In this document: piece after piece, positions 8,318 through 16,899 of the stretch
How positions within the stretch are numbered: position 1 is the stretch's first letter
Layout of the letters: every line of letters starts with the position of its first letter
DNA from: Clostridia bacterium
GTDB taxonomy: Bacteria > Bacillota > Clostridia > Christensenellales > Aristaeellaceae
Length of the DNA stretch: 64,000 bases
Assembly: GCA_017527065.1 (NCBI GenBank)
Contig: JAFXQO010000074.1
Location: 1-64,000 of the forward strand
Direction of reading: 5' to 3'
Notes under the pieces: generated by a model
Told to the model about the DNA's origin: nothing
The model's database searches: none
Seen by the model: only the letters and a program-made list of their open reading frames with translations
Program-made: the position numbers and the translations under genes

Positions 8318-9667
8318 ATGGTGAAGAGTACGTTCCGCGGCGGCGTGCATCCGGCCGATCATAAGGATCTGAGCCGGGAAGCGCCGCTGCGCGAGTTTCT
8401 GCCAAAGGGCGAGATGGTTTTCCCGCTCTCGCAGCATATTGGAAAGCCGGCCAGGCCCATCGTCAAAAAGGGCGACGCCGTGCTGGCCGGGCAGCGCATC
8501 GCGGAGGCCGACGGCTTCGTCTCCGCGCACATTATATGCTCCTGCTCGGGCACGGTGAAGGCCGTCGAGCCGCGCCGCACGCTCACGGGCGGGATGATGG
8601 ACTGCATCGTGGTGGACAACGACGGGCAGTTCACCCCCGCGGCGGACTATACGAAACGCCAGGACGTCTCGAAGCTGGACGGCGACGAGATCGTCCGCCG
8701 CGTCCAGGAGGCGGCCATCGTGGGCCTGGGCGGCGCGGGCTTCCCCACGCACGTGAAGCTCCGGCCCAAGGATCCGGCCGGCATCCGCTATCTCATCGCC
8801 AACGGCGCGGAGTGCGAGCCCTACCTCACGGGCAACGACCAGCTCATGCGCACCCAGGCGGAGGCCATCGCCGAGGGCATGGAGCTGATCCTGTGCCTGT
8901 TCCCGAACGCGGAGGGCGTCGTCGGCATTGAAAAGAACAAGCCCGAGGCCATCGCGGCCATGCAGAAGGCCTGCGCCGGCAAGGCGCGGCTGCGCGTGCT
9001 GCCGCTCAAGACGAAATATCCCCAGGGCGGCGAGCGCAGCCTGATCCAGGTGATCGCCGGGGTGGATTTCCCCATCACCGGCCTGCCCGCCGACGTGGGC
9101 TGCATCGTGGACAACGTGGGCACGATCTACGCCGTGCAGCGGGCGGTGGTCTACGGCGAGCCGCTGTTCTGCCACGCGCTCACCCTCAGCGGCGAGGCGG
9201 CGAAGAACCCCGGCAACTACATCGTGCGGGACGGCACCAGCTTCCAGGAGCTCCTGGACGCCGCGGGCGGCCTGAAGGACGGCGTGACCCTCAAGAAAGC
9301 GCTGGCCGGCGGCCCGATGATGGGCATCGCCATGGCCTCGCTGGAGGTGCCCATCCAGAAGCAGAACAACGGCCTGACGCTGCTCGCCGAGGACGAAAAC
9401 GAGCGCGCCGAGCTGGAAATGACGGCCTGCCTGCACTGCGGGCGCTGCACCACGGTGTGTCCCATGGGCCTTTTGCCCCAGCTGATGGCGGACGCCGTGT
9501 CGGTGGGCGACCTGGCGCGCTACGAGGGCAAGCTCTACGGCCTGGAGTGCATCCAGTGCGGCTCCTGCACCTACATCTGCCCGGCCAAGCGGCCGCTGAT
9601 GCAGACCTTCAAGCAGACCAAGGCGGAAATCATGGCGCGCAAGCGCGCGGCGGGAGGTAAAAAATGA
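8318..9667 (+). CDS. rnfC: Rnf electron transport complex subunit C
   Basis: Cytoplasmic NADH-binding, FMN-containing peripheral subunit of the Rnf complex, which couples reduced ferredoxin:NAD+ electron flow to ion transport. 449 residues. Visible are the Rossmann-like flavin/NAD region VGLGGAGFPTHVK (about residue 136), NGAECEPYLT, KYPQGGE, and two [4Fe-4S] motifs CLHCGRCTTVCP (from C371) and CIQCGSCTYICP (from about C411). It is first in the operon and overlaps the next gene by ATGA (9664-9667), indicating translational coupling. The subunit order C-D(G)-E-A-B follows the common clostridial CDGEAB arrangement. Confidence 0.97.
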   Translation: MVKSTFRGGVHPADHKDLSREAPLREFLPKGEMVFPLSQHIGKPARPIVKKGDAVLAGQRIAEADGFVSAHIICSCSGTVKAVEPRRTLTGGMMDCIVVDNDGQFTPAADYTKRQDVSKLDGDEIVRRVQEAAIVGLGGAGFPTHVKLRPKDPAGIRYLIANGAECEPYLTGNDQLMRTQAEAIAEGMELILCLFPNAEGVVGIEKNKPEAIAAMQKACAGKARLRVLPLKTKYPQGGERSLIQVIAGVDFPITGLPADVGCIVDNVGTIYAVQRAVVYGEPLFCHALTLSGEAAKNPGNYIVRDGTSFQELLDAAGGLKDGVTLKKALAGGPMMGIAMASLEVPIQKQNNGLTLLAEDENERAELEMTACLHCGRCTTVCPMGLLPQLMADAVSVGDLARYEGKLYGLECIQCGSCTYICPAKRPLMQTFKQTKAEIMARKRAAGGKK

Positions 9668-11241
9668 ATACGGCGCTCAATATTTCCTCCAGCCCCCACG
9701 CGAGGGACAAATGGACGACCGCGTTCATCATGCGGATCGTGCTGCTCGCGCTCCTGCCCACCACGATCGTGGGCGTGGCCGTTAACGGGCTGCACGCGCT
9801 GCTGATCGTGCTGATCGGCGTCGCCGCGGCGGTCGGAACGGAATTCGCGTTTGACAAAGCCTGCCACAAGCCCGATACCTGGAAGGACGGCAGCGCGGCG
9901 GTCACGGGCCTGCTGCTTGCGCTGTCCCTGTCGCCCTCCTCGCCGCTCTTCGCGCCGGCGCTGGGCAGCGTCTTCGCCATACTGGTGGTCAAGTGCTGCT
10001 TCGGCGGCCTGGGCAAAAACTTCATCAACCCCGCCCTGGCCGGGCGCTGCTTCCTGCTGATCTCCTTCGGCCGGGCCATGTCCAGCTTCCAGGTGGACGG
10101 CGTGTCCTCCGCCACGCCCATCGCGCTGCTGATGACCGGCAAGGCCGTGAACATCACGCAGATGTTCCTGGGCACCGCCAACGGCGTCATCGGCGGGTCG
10201 ATCCTGTGCCTGTTGGCCGGCGGCCTGGTCCTCTGGGCGCTGGACGTCATCCATGGCGAGATCTGCTTCTCCGTGCTGGGCGGCTTCACGCTGTACATGG
10301 CGCTGTTCGGCGGGCAGGGGTTCGATCCTAAGTTCCTGCTGGCGCACCTGTGCGGCGGCGGCGTGATGATGGGCGCCTTCTTCATGGCGACCGACTACGT
10401 CACCTCTCCGGTCAGCAAGCTGGCCCAGGCGTGCTACGGCGTGCTGATCGGCGTGCTGGGCGGCCTGTTCCGGCTGCACGGCGGCACGGCGGACTCCTTC
10501 AGCTACGCCATCATCATCGGCAACCTGTTTGCGCCGATCCTGGACACCTATGTCATTCCCAAGCCCTTCGCCTACCGCCGCGCGGCCCTGCGCGCCCGCA
10601 GCGGCGACAAGCGCCCCTTCCTGCAGCGCGTCCCGCGCCCGGTGGTCGTGCTGACGGCCATCACCCTCATCGCGGGCCTGGCGCTCTCCGGCGTCTACGC
10701 CATGACGAAGGACATCATCGAGGACCAGCAGCGCCTGGCAAACACCGCCTCCTACAAAGTGGTCGTTCCCGAAGCCGACCACTTTGAGAACGTGGCCGCC
10801 ATCGACCGCGCCATCGAGGACCTGGACGGCGGCGTATACGGCGCGGGCTTCGGCCGCGCTTACATCCGCGAGACCGTGGCCGGCGTGGACGCGGAAGGCC
10901 ATACCGTGGGCTACGCCATCCGCGTGACCAGCTCCGACGGCTTCGACGGGGACATCACCCTGGTGGTGGGCGTGACGGTGGAGGGCGTTCTGAACGGCAT
11001 CTCCTTCACAGAGCTGAACGAGACCCCCGGCATGGGCATGCGCTGCGCCGAGCCGGCCTTCAAGGACCAGTTCAACAACCGCAGCGCCGCCTCCTTCCGG
11101 CTGAACAAGTCCGGCGCGTCGGATAACTCCGACGACGGCATCGACGCCGTGTCCGGCGCGTCCATCTCCTCCAGCGCCGTGGTCAACGCGGTGAACGCGG
11201 GCCTCGACTTCTTCCACTCCGTCATCAAGGAGGGAACATGA
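9664..11241 (+). CDS. Fused Rnf subunits D and G (RnfD-RnfG)
   Basis: One 525-residue reading frame carries two subunits normally encoded separately. Residues about 1-305 are RnfD: many membrane helices, TWKDGSAAVTGLLLALSL, GGLGKNFINPALAGR, and SSATP near 148-152 where the family carries covalent FMN on Thr. From about residue 318 (PVVVLTAITLIAGLALSG) RnfG begins with one membrane helix and an extracytoplasmic FMN-binding domain ending in the flavinylation motif VSGASISSSAV (S497-S500). No stop or internal ribosome site was seen between them; the linker is about 15 basic residues. The downstream gene starts two bases after the stop. A separate rnfG is absent, so the fusion is probably functional. 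ApbE, which would attach both flavins, is not in this window. Confidence 0.93.
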   Translation: MNTALNISSSPHARDKWTTAFIMRIVLLALLPTTIVGVAVNGLHALLIVLIGVAAAVGTEFAFDKACHKPDTWKDGSAAVTGLLLALSLSPSSPLFAPALGSVFAILVVKCCFGGLGKNFINPALAGRCFLLISFGRAMSSFQVDGVSSATPIALLMTGKAVNITQMFLGTANGVIGGSILCLLAGGLVLWALDVIHGEICFSVLGGFTLYMALFGGQGFDPKFLLAHLCGGGVMMGAFFMATDYVTSPVSKLAQACYGVLIGVLGGLFRLHGGTADSFSYAIIIGNLFAPILDTYVIPKPFAYRRAALRARSGDKRPFLQRVPRPVVVLTAITLIAGLALSGVYAMTKDIIEDQQRLANTASYKVVVPEADHFENVAAIDRAIEDLDGGVYGAGFGRAYIRETVAGVDAEGHTVGYAIRVTSSDGFDGDITLVVGVTVEGVLNGISFTELNETPGMGMRCAEPAFKDQFNNRSAASFRLNKSGASDNSDDGIDAVSGASISSSAVVNAVNAGLDFFHSVIKEGT

Positions 11242-11242
11242 C

Positions 11243-11929
11243 ATGAACAAGTACCTTGAGCGGCTGTACAACGGCATCGTCAAGGAAAACCCCACGCTGA
11301 TCCTGATGCTGGGCATGTGCCCCACGCTGGCGGTCTCCACCCGGGCCATCAACGGCATCGGCATGGGCCTGTCCACCACGGCGGTGCTCATCCTCTCCAA
11401 CCTGGTGATTTCCCTCCTGCGCAAGCTGATCCCCGACCAGGTGCGCCTGCCGGCCTACATCGTCGTGGTGGCCTCGCTGGTCACGGTGACGGAGCTGACC
11501 ATGCAGGCCTACCTGCCCGCGCTCTACGAGGCGCTGGGCATCTACATCCCCCTGATCGTGGTCAACTGCATCATCCTCGGCCGCGCCGAGGCCTACGCCA
11601 ACAAGCATTCCGCCGGCCTGTCCGTGATGGACGGCCTGGGCATGGGCCTGGGCTTCACCCTGGCGCTGACGCTGGTGAGCGTCATTCGCGAGCTGCTGGG
11701 CAACGGCACCTTCTTCGGCGCGCAGATCCTGCCGGAGAGCGTCGATGCCATCGCCATCTTCGTCCAGCCGCCGGGGGCCTTCCTGGTGCTGGCCGCGATC
11801 ATCGCCGTGATGAACGCCATCGGCATCAAGTCCCGCCAGCGCAAGCTGGTGGAGAGCGGCTGCGACGGCCAGTGCGCCGCCTGCGCCATGAGCTGCGATA
11901 AGAAGGGGAAGGAGGGAAGCGCCCAATGA
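11243..11929 (+). CDS. rnfE: Rnf complex subunit E
   Basis: Integral membrane subunit (228 residues, about six helices) of the NqrD/RnfE family; with RnfA it forms the pseudo-symmetric core holding a membrane iron-sulfur cluster. It starts NGIVKENPTLILMLGMCPTLAVST and contains IPLIVVNCIILGRAEAYA, the conserved Cys-bearing helix. The C-terminal tail is unusual in being Cys-rich and cytoplasmic, CDGQCAACAMSC (four Cys), which could bind metal but is not part of the core family. It overlaps rnfA by four bases. Confidence 0.96.
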   Translation: MNKYLERLYNGIVKENPTLILMLGMCPTLAVSTRAINGIGMGLSTTAVLILSNLVISLLRKLIPDQVRLPAYIVVVASLVTVTELTMQAYLPALYEALGIYIPLIVVNCIILGRAEAYANKHSAGLSVMDGLGMGLGFTLALTLVSVIRELLGNGTFFGAQILPESVDAIAIFVQPPGAFLVLAAIIAVMNAIGIKSRQRKLVESGCDGQCAACAMSCDKKGKEGSAQ

Positions 11930-12504
11930 AAAGCCTGATTCTGATCATCGTCAGCGGCGCGCTGATCAACAACGTGGTGCTGAACCAGTTCCTGGGCATC
12001 TGCTCCTTCCTTGGCGTCTCCAAGCAGATGAAAGCTTCCGTGAGCCTGGGCGGCGCGGTCATATTCGTCATCACCATCGCCTCCGCGGTGGCCAGCCTCC
12101 TGTACGACTACGTGCTCGCCCCGCTGGGCCTCGACTTCATGAAGACCATCGTGTTCATCCTGGTCATCGCGGCGCTGGTCCAGGTGGTCGAGATGTTCCT
12201 GAAAAAGAAATCCCCCGCCGTCTACAAGGCGCTGGGCATCTACCTGCCCCTGATCACCACCAACTGCGCGGTGCTCGGCGTGGCGCTCACCAACGTGCAG
12301 GACGGCTACAACTTCCTCGAGAGCGTGCTCTCCGGCTTCGGCACGGCGGCGGGCTTCACCATCGCCATCGTGCTGCTGGCCAGCATCCGCAGCCGCATGC
12401 GGGAGGAGGACATCCCCGCGCCGCTGCGGGGCGCGCCCATCGTGATGATCTCCGCCGCGCTCATGTCCATTGCGTTTCTGGGCTTCTCGGGCCTGTCGTT
12501 CTGA
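11926..12504 (+). CDS. rnfA: Rnf complex subunit A
   Basis: 192-residue, six-helix membrane protein of the NqrE/RnfA family, partner of RnfE. Typical segments are NNVVLNQFLGICSFLGVS near the N-terminus and GIYLPLITTNCAVLGVAL, whose Cys residues coordinate the intramembrane [2Fe-2S] cluster in this family. It begins inside the end of rnfE (ATG at 11926) and is followed after 12 bases by rnfB. Confidence 0.97.
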   Translation: MKSLILIIVSGALINNVVLNQFLGICSFLGVSKQMKASVSLGGAVIFVITIASAVASLLYDYVLAPLGLDFMKTIVFILVIAALVQVVEMFLKKKSPAVYKALGIYLPLITTNCAVLGVALTNVQDGYNFLESVLSGFGTAAGFTIAIVLLASIRSRMREEDIPAPLRGAPIVMISAALMSIAFLGFSGLSF

Positions 12505-12516
12505 GGAGGCGATCGC

Positions 12517-13314
12517 ATGCAGATAATTTTGATTACGACGCTTGTCATCGCCCTGGTGGGCCTGGTGGTCGGCGCGGCGCTGGTGTTCATGAGCGGCAAG
12601 TTCCACGTGGAGGTGGACGAGCGGGAGAGCGCGGTGCGCGAGTGCCTGCCCGGCAACAACTGCGGCGCGTGCGGCTACGCGGGCTGCGACGCCATGGCGG
12701 CGGCCATCGCCGCGGGCGAGGCCCCGGCGAACGGCTGCCCGGTGGGCGGCGCGCCGGCGGCGGAGAAGATCGGCGCCATCATGGGCGTGTCGGTGGAAAC
12801 GGTGGAGCGCAACGTCGCCTTCGTGCGCTGCAAGGGCAGCTGCGACGTGACCCACAACCAAGGCAACTACATCGGCATAAAGGACTGCCGCAGCGCGGTT
12901 CTCTCGGGCCTGAACGTGACCGAGTGCGGCTACGGCTGCCTGGGCTTCGGCTCCTGCCAGGCGGTCTGCCCGGAGAACGCCATCCGCGTGGTCAACGGCG
13001 TGGCCGTCGTCAACCGCAGCCGCTGCGTGGGCTGCGGCCTGTGCGTGAAGGCGTGCCCCAGGAACCTCATCGAGCTGGTGCCCGCCAGCAAGCGCGTGGC
13101 CGTTCAGTGCTCGAACAGGGACCGGGGCCCGCTGGTCAAGAAGGTGTGCTCCGCCGGCTGCATCGGCTGCACGCTGTGCACAAAGCAGTGCGAGGTTGGG
13201 GCCATTTCGATGAACGGCGCCCTGGCGCACATCGACTACGCCGCCTGCGTGCAGTGCGGCAAGTGCGCCGAAAAGTGCCCCGCAAAGGTCATCACGCCGC
13301 CGGCGGCCTCCTGA
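12517..13314 (+). CDS. rnfB: Rnf complex subunit B (ferredoxin-accepting iron-sulfur subunit)
   Basis: 265 residues: an N-terminal membrane anchor (IILITTLVIALVGLVVGAAL), then the four-Cys cluster domain CGACGYAGC (about residue 46), a second motif CGYGCLGFGSCQAVCP, and three ferredoxin-type motifs CVGCGLCVKACP, CIGCTLCTKQCE and CVQCGKCAEKCP. RnfB accepts electrons from reduced ferredoxin on the cytoplasmic side. The third ferredoxin motif ends in CE rather than CP. It is last of the rnf genes; nrfA follows after 41 bases with no terminator between. Confidence 0.97.
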   Translation: MQIILITTLVIALVGLVVGAALVFMSGKFHVEVDERESAVRECLPGNNCGACGYAGCDAMAAAIAAGEAPANGCPVGGAPAAEKIGAIMGVSVETVERNVAFVRCKGSCDVTHNQGNYIGIKDCRSAVLSGLNVTECGYGCLGFGSCQAVCPENAIRVVNGVAVVNRSRCVGCGLCVKACPRNLIELVPASKRVAVQCSNRDRGPLVKKVCSAGCIGCTLCTKQCEVGAISMNGALAHIDYAACVQCGKCAEKCPAKVITPPAAS

Positions 13315-13355
13315 GATACTGAGGATCACCCCGGCTGAAAGGTTGAGGATCGGAT

Positions 13356-14636
13356 ATGGAAAACAAGAAGTACGTCAAGATAGCCTGCGCGGCGGCGGTC
13401 GTCGTGGCGGCCGCCCTGTGCCTGAGCGGCCTGTTCGGCGGCGACATGATGTATCACCTGCGCAACCGCGGCAGCCTCGGCCCGCTGACCCGTGACGACA
13501 TCGACTACCGGGAAATCGAAGCGCCCGAAGCCACCAGCCAGGACGGCACGATCAGCGCCGCCGACTGGGCCGAGGCCTATCCCTACATCGTCGCCACCAT
13601 GGGCGACAACGACAAAAACAGCTACGTCGTCGACTACCTGGAGCAGGACCCGTACCTCGTGAACATCTACGAGGGCTATGGCTTCGCCAAGGACTACGGC
13701 AGCGCGCGCGGCCATAACTACACGCTGGCCGACGTCGAAAAGACCCAGCGCCCCCATCCCAAGGCCAACTGCCTCACCTGCAAGACCCCCAACTTCGCCA
13801 AGCTGGTCAACGACCAGGGCGTGGGCGTCTACTCGATGCCCTTCGACGAGGTCATGGCGCTGATGGAGGAAAACATCAGCTGCTACACCTGCCATGGCAA
13901 CGACGCCGGCAACAAAGGCGCGCTGGTCGTCACCCACAGCTACGTGACCAAGGCCCTGGGCAACAGCGCGAAGGCCATCGACCCGGCGACGCTCTCCTGC
14001 GGCCAGTGCCACATCGAGTATTACTTCACCCGCGAGGACTCCGAAACCATGATGCCCTACCGCAACGTCGTGGGCATGACGCCCGACGCCATACTGGCCT
14101 ACTACGACGGGATAGACTTCTACGACTGGATCCAGGAATCCACCGGCACGAAGCTGCTCAAGGCGCAGCATCCCGAGATGGAGACCTTCCTGCAGGGCAA
14201 GCACGCGGCGCTGCTCAACTGCGCCGACTGCCACATGGCCATCGAGCAGGCCGACGACGGAACCATCTACCACAGCCACGAGCTGGTGAGCCCGCTGGAG
14301 AACGAGACGCTGCTCTCCAACTGCGCCACCTGCCACGGCGACACCGACATGGTTGGCATGGTGCGCCGCCTGCAGAGCCGCGTGACCGACCGGGAGACCG
14401 AGGTGGGGAACAAGCTGAGCGACATGAAGGACGCCCTCGCCGAAGCCGTCTCCTCCGGAACCTGGAAGGAAGAAGACCTGGACGCCGTGCGCAAGCTGCA
14501 CCGCAGCGCCCAGTGGTACTTCGATTTCTGCTACGTGGAGAACGCCGAGGGCGCGCATAACTCCGAGCTGGCGCTGAAGTGCCTGGACGCCGCCGAGGCG
14601 ATCATCGACGAGGCCATGGGACTGCTCGCAAAATAA
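13356..14636 (+). CDS. nrfA: Cytochrome c nitrite reductase (ammonia-forming), membrane-anchored
   Basis: Pentahaem enzyme reducing nitrite to ammonium with six electrons, outside the cytoplasmic membrane. 426 residues with an N-terminal hydrophobic anchor or signal (residues 6-26). Haem sites: CLTCK at 139-143 (the active-site CxxCK with Lys ligand), CYTCH at 176, CGQCH at 215, CADCH at 289 and CATCH at 323. Active-site features of NrfA are present: Arg in SARGHNY, the CGQCHIEYYF segment (calcium and Tyr ligands), KAQHPE and His in GKHAALLNC. The usual electron donor NrfH is absent; upstream are the rnf genes and downstream the haem-attachment genes resB and ccsA. This implies a single respiratory unit; direct electron supply from Rnf is an inference. 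Confidence 0.95.
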   Translation: MENKKYVKIACAAAVVVAAALCLSGLFGGDMMYHLRNRGSLGPLTRDDIDYREIEAPEATSQDGTISAADWAEAYPYIVATMGDNDKNSYVVDYLEQDPYLVNIYEGYGFAKDYGSARGHNYTLADVEKTQRPHPKANCLTCKTPNFAKLVNDQGVGVYSMPFDEVMALMEENISCYTCHGNDAGNKGALVVTHSYVTKALGNSAKAIDPATLSCGQCHIEYYFTREDSETMMPYRNVVGMTPDAILAYYDGIDFYDWIQESTGTKLLKAQHPEMETFLQGKHAALLNCADCHMAIEQADDGTIYHSHELVSPLENETLLSNCATCHGDTDMVGMVRRLQSRVTDRETEVGNKLSDMKDALAEAVSSGTWKEEDLDAVRKLHRSAQWYFDFCYVENAEGAHNSELALKCLDAAEAIIDEAMGLLAK

Positions 14637-14647
14637 ACGGAAAGGCC

Positions 14648-14695
14648 GACGCGGCAGGCGCGGGCGCACATTCGCCCGGCCCTGCCGCGCTTTTT
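14648..14695 (+). terminator. Internal terminator/attenuator between nrfA and resB
   Basis: An eight-base outer stem (14651-14658 with 14681-14688) and six-base inner stem (14661-14666 with 14673-14678) are followed by GCTTTTTGG. As resB and ccsA are needed for NrfA, this is probably a partial terminator that lowers their expression relative to nrfA. Confidence 0.6.
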
Positions 14696-14709
14696 GGATG
14701 GGAGGATAT

Positions 14710-15996
14710 ATGCCGACTGTCAGGAAAATCTGGAAATTCGTCTCCTCCATGCGCTTCGCCATCATCCTTTTGGCGGCGCTGGCCGCGGCCTGCTCCGTTG
14801 CCAGCCTGGTCACCCAGGGGCAGGACTACGCCTGGTACGCCCAGCGCTATTCCGACAGGACCGCGGCGCTCATACTGGCCCTGGGCCTTGACGACGCCTT
14901 CCACAGCGGCTGGTTTATCCTCATCAACGGGTTTCTGTGCCTGAACCTGCTGCTGTGCAGCGTGTCGCGGCTGCCGCGGCTGATCGAACGCACCCGGGCC
15001 GAGGCCGACCCGAAGGCCGCGCTGCGGGGCGAGGGCGGCGTCCGCGCCGAAGGCGTCGCCGACCCGAAGGCGGCCTTCGCCCGGCTGCGCATGGGGAAAC
15101 CCGTCGAGACCGCGACGGAGGACGGGCGGCGCGCGCTGTTCGCCTCGAAGAACCGGATCGGCCTGTGGGGCGCGTGGGTGTGCCATGTGGGCATCCTGCT
15201 GCTCATCGCGGGGTTCTCGCTGGGGCAGGCGACGCAAAAGCAGTACGCGGTGTACGGCGCGCCGGGGCAGGCAAAGGCCATCGGCGACACGGGCTATGTC
15301 CTCGCCATAGACGATTTCCGGATCGCCCTGCGGGAGGACGACACGGTGGAGCAGTACACGGCGGACATCACCGTGACGGGGCCGGACGGCCGGTCCGAAG
15401 GCGCTGAAATCAGCGTCAACAACCCCGCCGCGCTGTTCGGCATGAAGTTCTACCAGAATTCCACCGGCTGGGCGGCGACGGTGCGCGTGGCAGAGGGCGG
15501 CGAGCCGCTGCAGGAGGCGATCCTCTGCGCGGGCGAATACCTGCGCGTGGCGGACAAGCCCGACCTGGTGATCGACTTCAACGCCTTCTACCCGGACTAC
15601 GTTCAGAGCGCCGGGTCCATGCCCGCGACGGCCACGGGACAGCTGAACAACCCGGCCTACCTGTATTCCGTGTATTACCTGGAGCAGATGATCGGCATGA
15701 ACGTGCTCATGGAAGGCGAAAAACTGACTATAGACGACTACACCGTCACCTTCTCCGAGCCGCAGCCCTACACCCTCATCCAGATCAAGGCGGACCGCTT
15801 CACCGGCCTGGCGCTGCTGGGCGGCCTCATCACGACGCTGGGCCTGCTGCTGGCGTTCTACGTCCAGCCGGCGAAGGCCTGGGCCGTTCAGGAAGCGGAC
15901 GGCCGCTGGACGCTGCGGGGCGAGAGCCGGAAGGGCGGCGCGCTGTTCAGGGAAGCGTTCCTGCGCGCGGCGGGCGCGGAGAAAGATAAATCATAA
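14710..15996 (+). CDS. resB: Cytochrome c biogenesis protein ResB/CcsB (System II)
   Basis: With CcsA it forms the System II synthetase that carries haem across the membrane and attaches it to CxxCH motifs. 428 residues: membrane helices near residues 10-30, 70-90 and 155-175, a long extracytoplasmic domain (about 180-355), and a final helix (GLALLGGLITTLGLLLAFYV). The start pattern (KIWKFVSSMRFAIILLAALA) matches the ResB family. The ATG at 14710 follows GGGAGG at 14700-14705; an in-frame ATG at 14698 overlaps that site. The partner ccsA follows after 27 bases. Its target here is surely NrfA, the only c-type cytochrome in view. Confidence 0.93.
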   Translation: MPTVRKIWKFVSSMRFAIILLAALAAACSVASLVTQGQDYAWYAQRYSDRTAALILALGLDDAFHSGWFILINGFLCLNLLLCSVSRLPRLIERTRAEADPKAALRGEGGVRAEGVADPKAAFARLRMGKPVETATEDGRRALFASKNRIGLWGAWVCHVGILLLIAGFSLGQATQKQYAVYGAPGQAKAIGDTGYVLAIDDFRIALREDDTVEQYTADITVTGPDGRSEGAEISVNNPAALFGMKFYQNSTGWAATVRVAEGGEPLQEAILCAGEYLRVADKPDLVIDFNAFYPDYVQSAGSMPATATGQLNNPAYLYSVYYLEQMIGMNVLMEGEKLTIDDYTVTFSEPQPYTLIQIKADRFTGLALLGGLITTLGLLLAFYVQPAKAWAVQEADGRWTLRGESRKGGALFREAFLRAAGAEKDKS

Positions 15997-16023
15997 AGAA
16001 AAATCATAGAGAGGTCAAAATTC

Positions 16024-16839
16024 ATGCTGCAAGCCGAAAACACGCTGTTCACCATCGTCATGCTGATCTACTTCGCCGCAATGATACTGTATTTCGCCTT
16101 CATCGCGGCCCGGCGGGAGGGCGTCGCCAAGGCGGCCGTGGCGCTGCAGGCCGCCGGGTTCCTGCTGCATACGGCGGCCCTCGTCTGCCGGGGGATCGGC
16201 GCGGGCCGGCTGCCCCTCACCAATCAATACGAGTTCGCCACCAGCTTCGCCTGGGGTCTGTGCCTGGTCAGCCTGGCGTTCATCTTCCGGTACAAATTCA
16301 CCGTGCTGGGGGCCTTCGCCGCGCCGGTGGTCTTCCTCATCATCGGCTACGCCGCCATGCAGAGCAAGGAGGTTCGCGAGCTCATGCCCGCGCTGCGCAG
16401 CAACTGGCTGGGGTTCCACGTGTCCACCGCCATCATCGCCTACGGCGCGTTCGGCGTGTCCTTCGTGCTGTCGGTCATCTTCCTGCTGCGCGACCGCATG
16501 AAGGCGAGCGGTTTCCTGGACCAGCACATCCCGGACCGTGAAAAGCTGGATGTGATCAGCTACCGCAGCGTGTCGCTGGGGCTGCTCTTCCTCACCTTCA
16601 CCATCGTCACCGGCGCGATCTGGGCCGAGCGCGCCTGGGGAAGCTACTGGTCCTGGGACCCGAAGGAGACCTGGTCGCTGGTCACGTGGATCGTGTACGC
16701 CGCCTACCTGCACCTGCGCATCCGCCGGGGCTGGGAGGGCCGGGCGGCGGCCGTCTTCGCGGCGGTGGGGTTCCTGTGCGTCATGTTCACTTACATCGGC
16801 GTGAACACCTTCCTGCCCGGCGTCCACAGCTACGCCTGA
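16024..16839 (+). CDS. ccsA: Cytochrome c biogenesis protein CcsA/ResC (System II)
   Basis: Polytopic membrane haem-handling protein of System II, 271 residues and about eight helices. The tryptophan-rich WWD-type segment WAERAWGSYWSWDPKETW (about residues 200-217) is diagnostic, with flanking His residues (WLGFHVS, and PGVHSYA at the C-terminus) that ligate haem in the family. A ribosome site AGAGAGG precedes the ATG. It ends the operon and is followed by a strong hairpin. The usual third System II member, the ResA/CcdA thiol-reduction pair, is not seen here. Confidence 0.95.
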   Translation: MLQAENTLFTIVMLIYFAAMILYFAFIAARREGVAKAAVALQAAGFLLHTAALVCRGIGAGRLPLTNQYEFATSFAWGLCLVSLAFIFRYKFTVLGAFAAPVVFLIIGYAAMQSKEVRELMPALRSNWLGFHVSTAIIAYGAFGVSFVLSVIFLLRDRMKASGFLDQHIPDREKLDVISYRSVSLGLLFLTFTIVTGAIWAERAWGSYWSWDPKETWSLVTWIVYAAYLHLRIRRGWEGRAAAVFAAVGFLCVMFTYIGVNTFLPGVHSYA

Positions 16840-16853
16840 TTCATCGTGGGTCC

Positions 16854-16893
16854 AGGGGCCATGGAGACCGGCTTCCATGGCCCCTTCCTTTTA
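16854..16893 (+). terminator. Terminator of the rnf-nrf-ccs operon
   Basis: A perfect 11-bp stem (16855-16865 with 16874-16884) followed by TTCCTTTTAT. It separates ccsA from the convergent SPOCS gene. Confidence 0.75.
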
Positions 16894-16899
16894 TGCGGC

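Noticed and set aside
9571-13329. Long minus-strand frames opposite the rnf operon
   Set aside because: Repetitive His/Gln/Asp/Gly composition and no motif; shadows of strongly conserved rnf genes.
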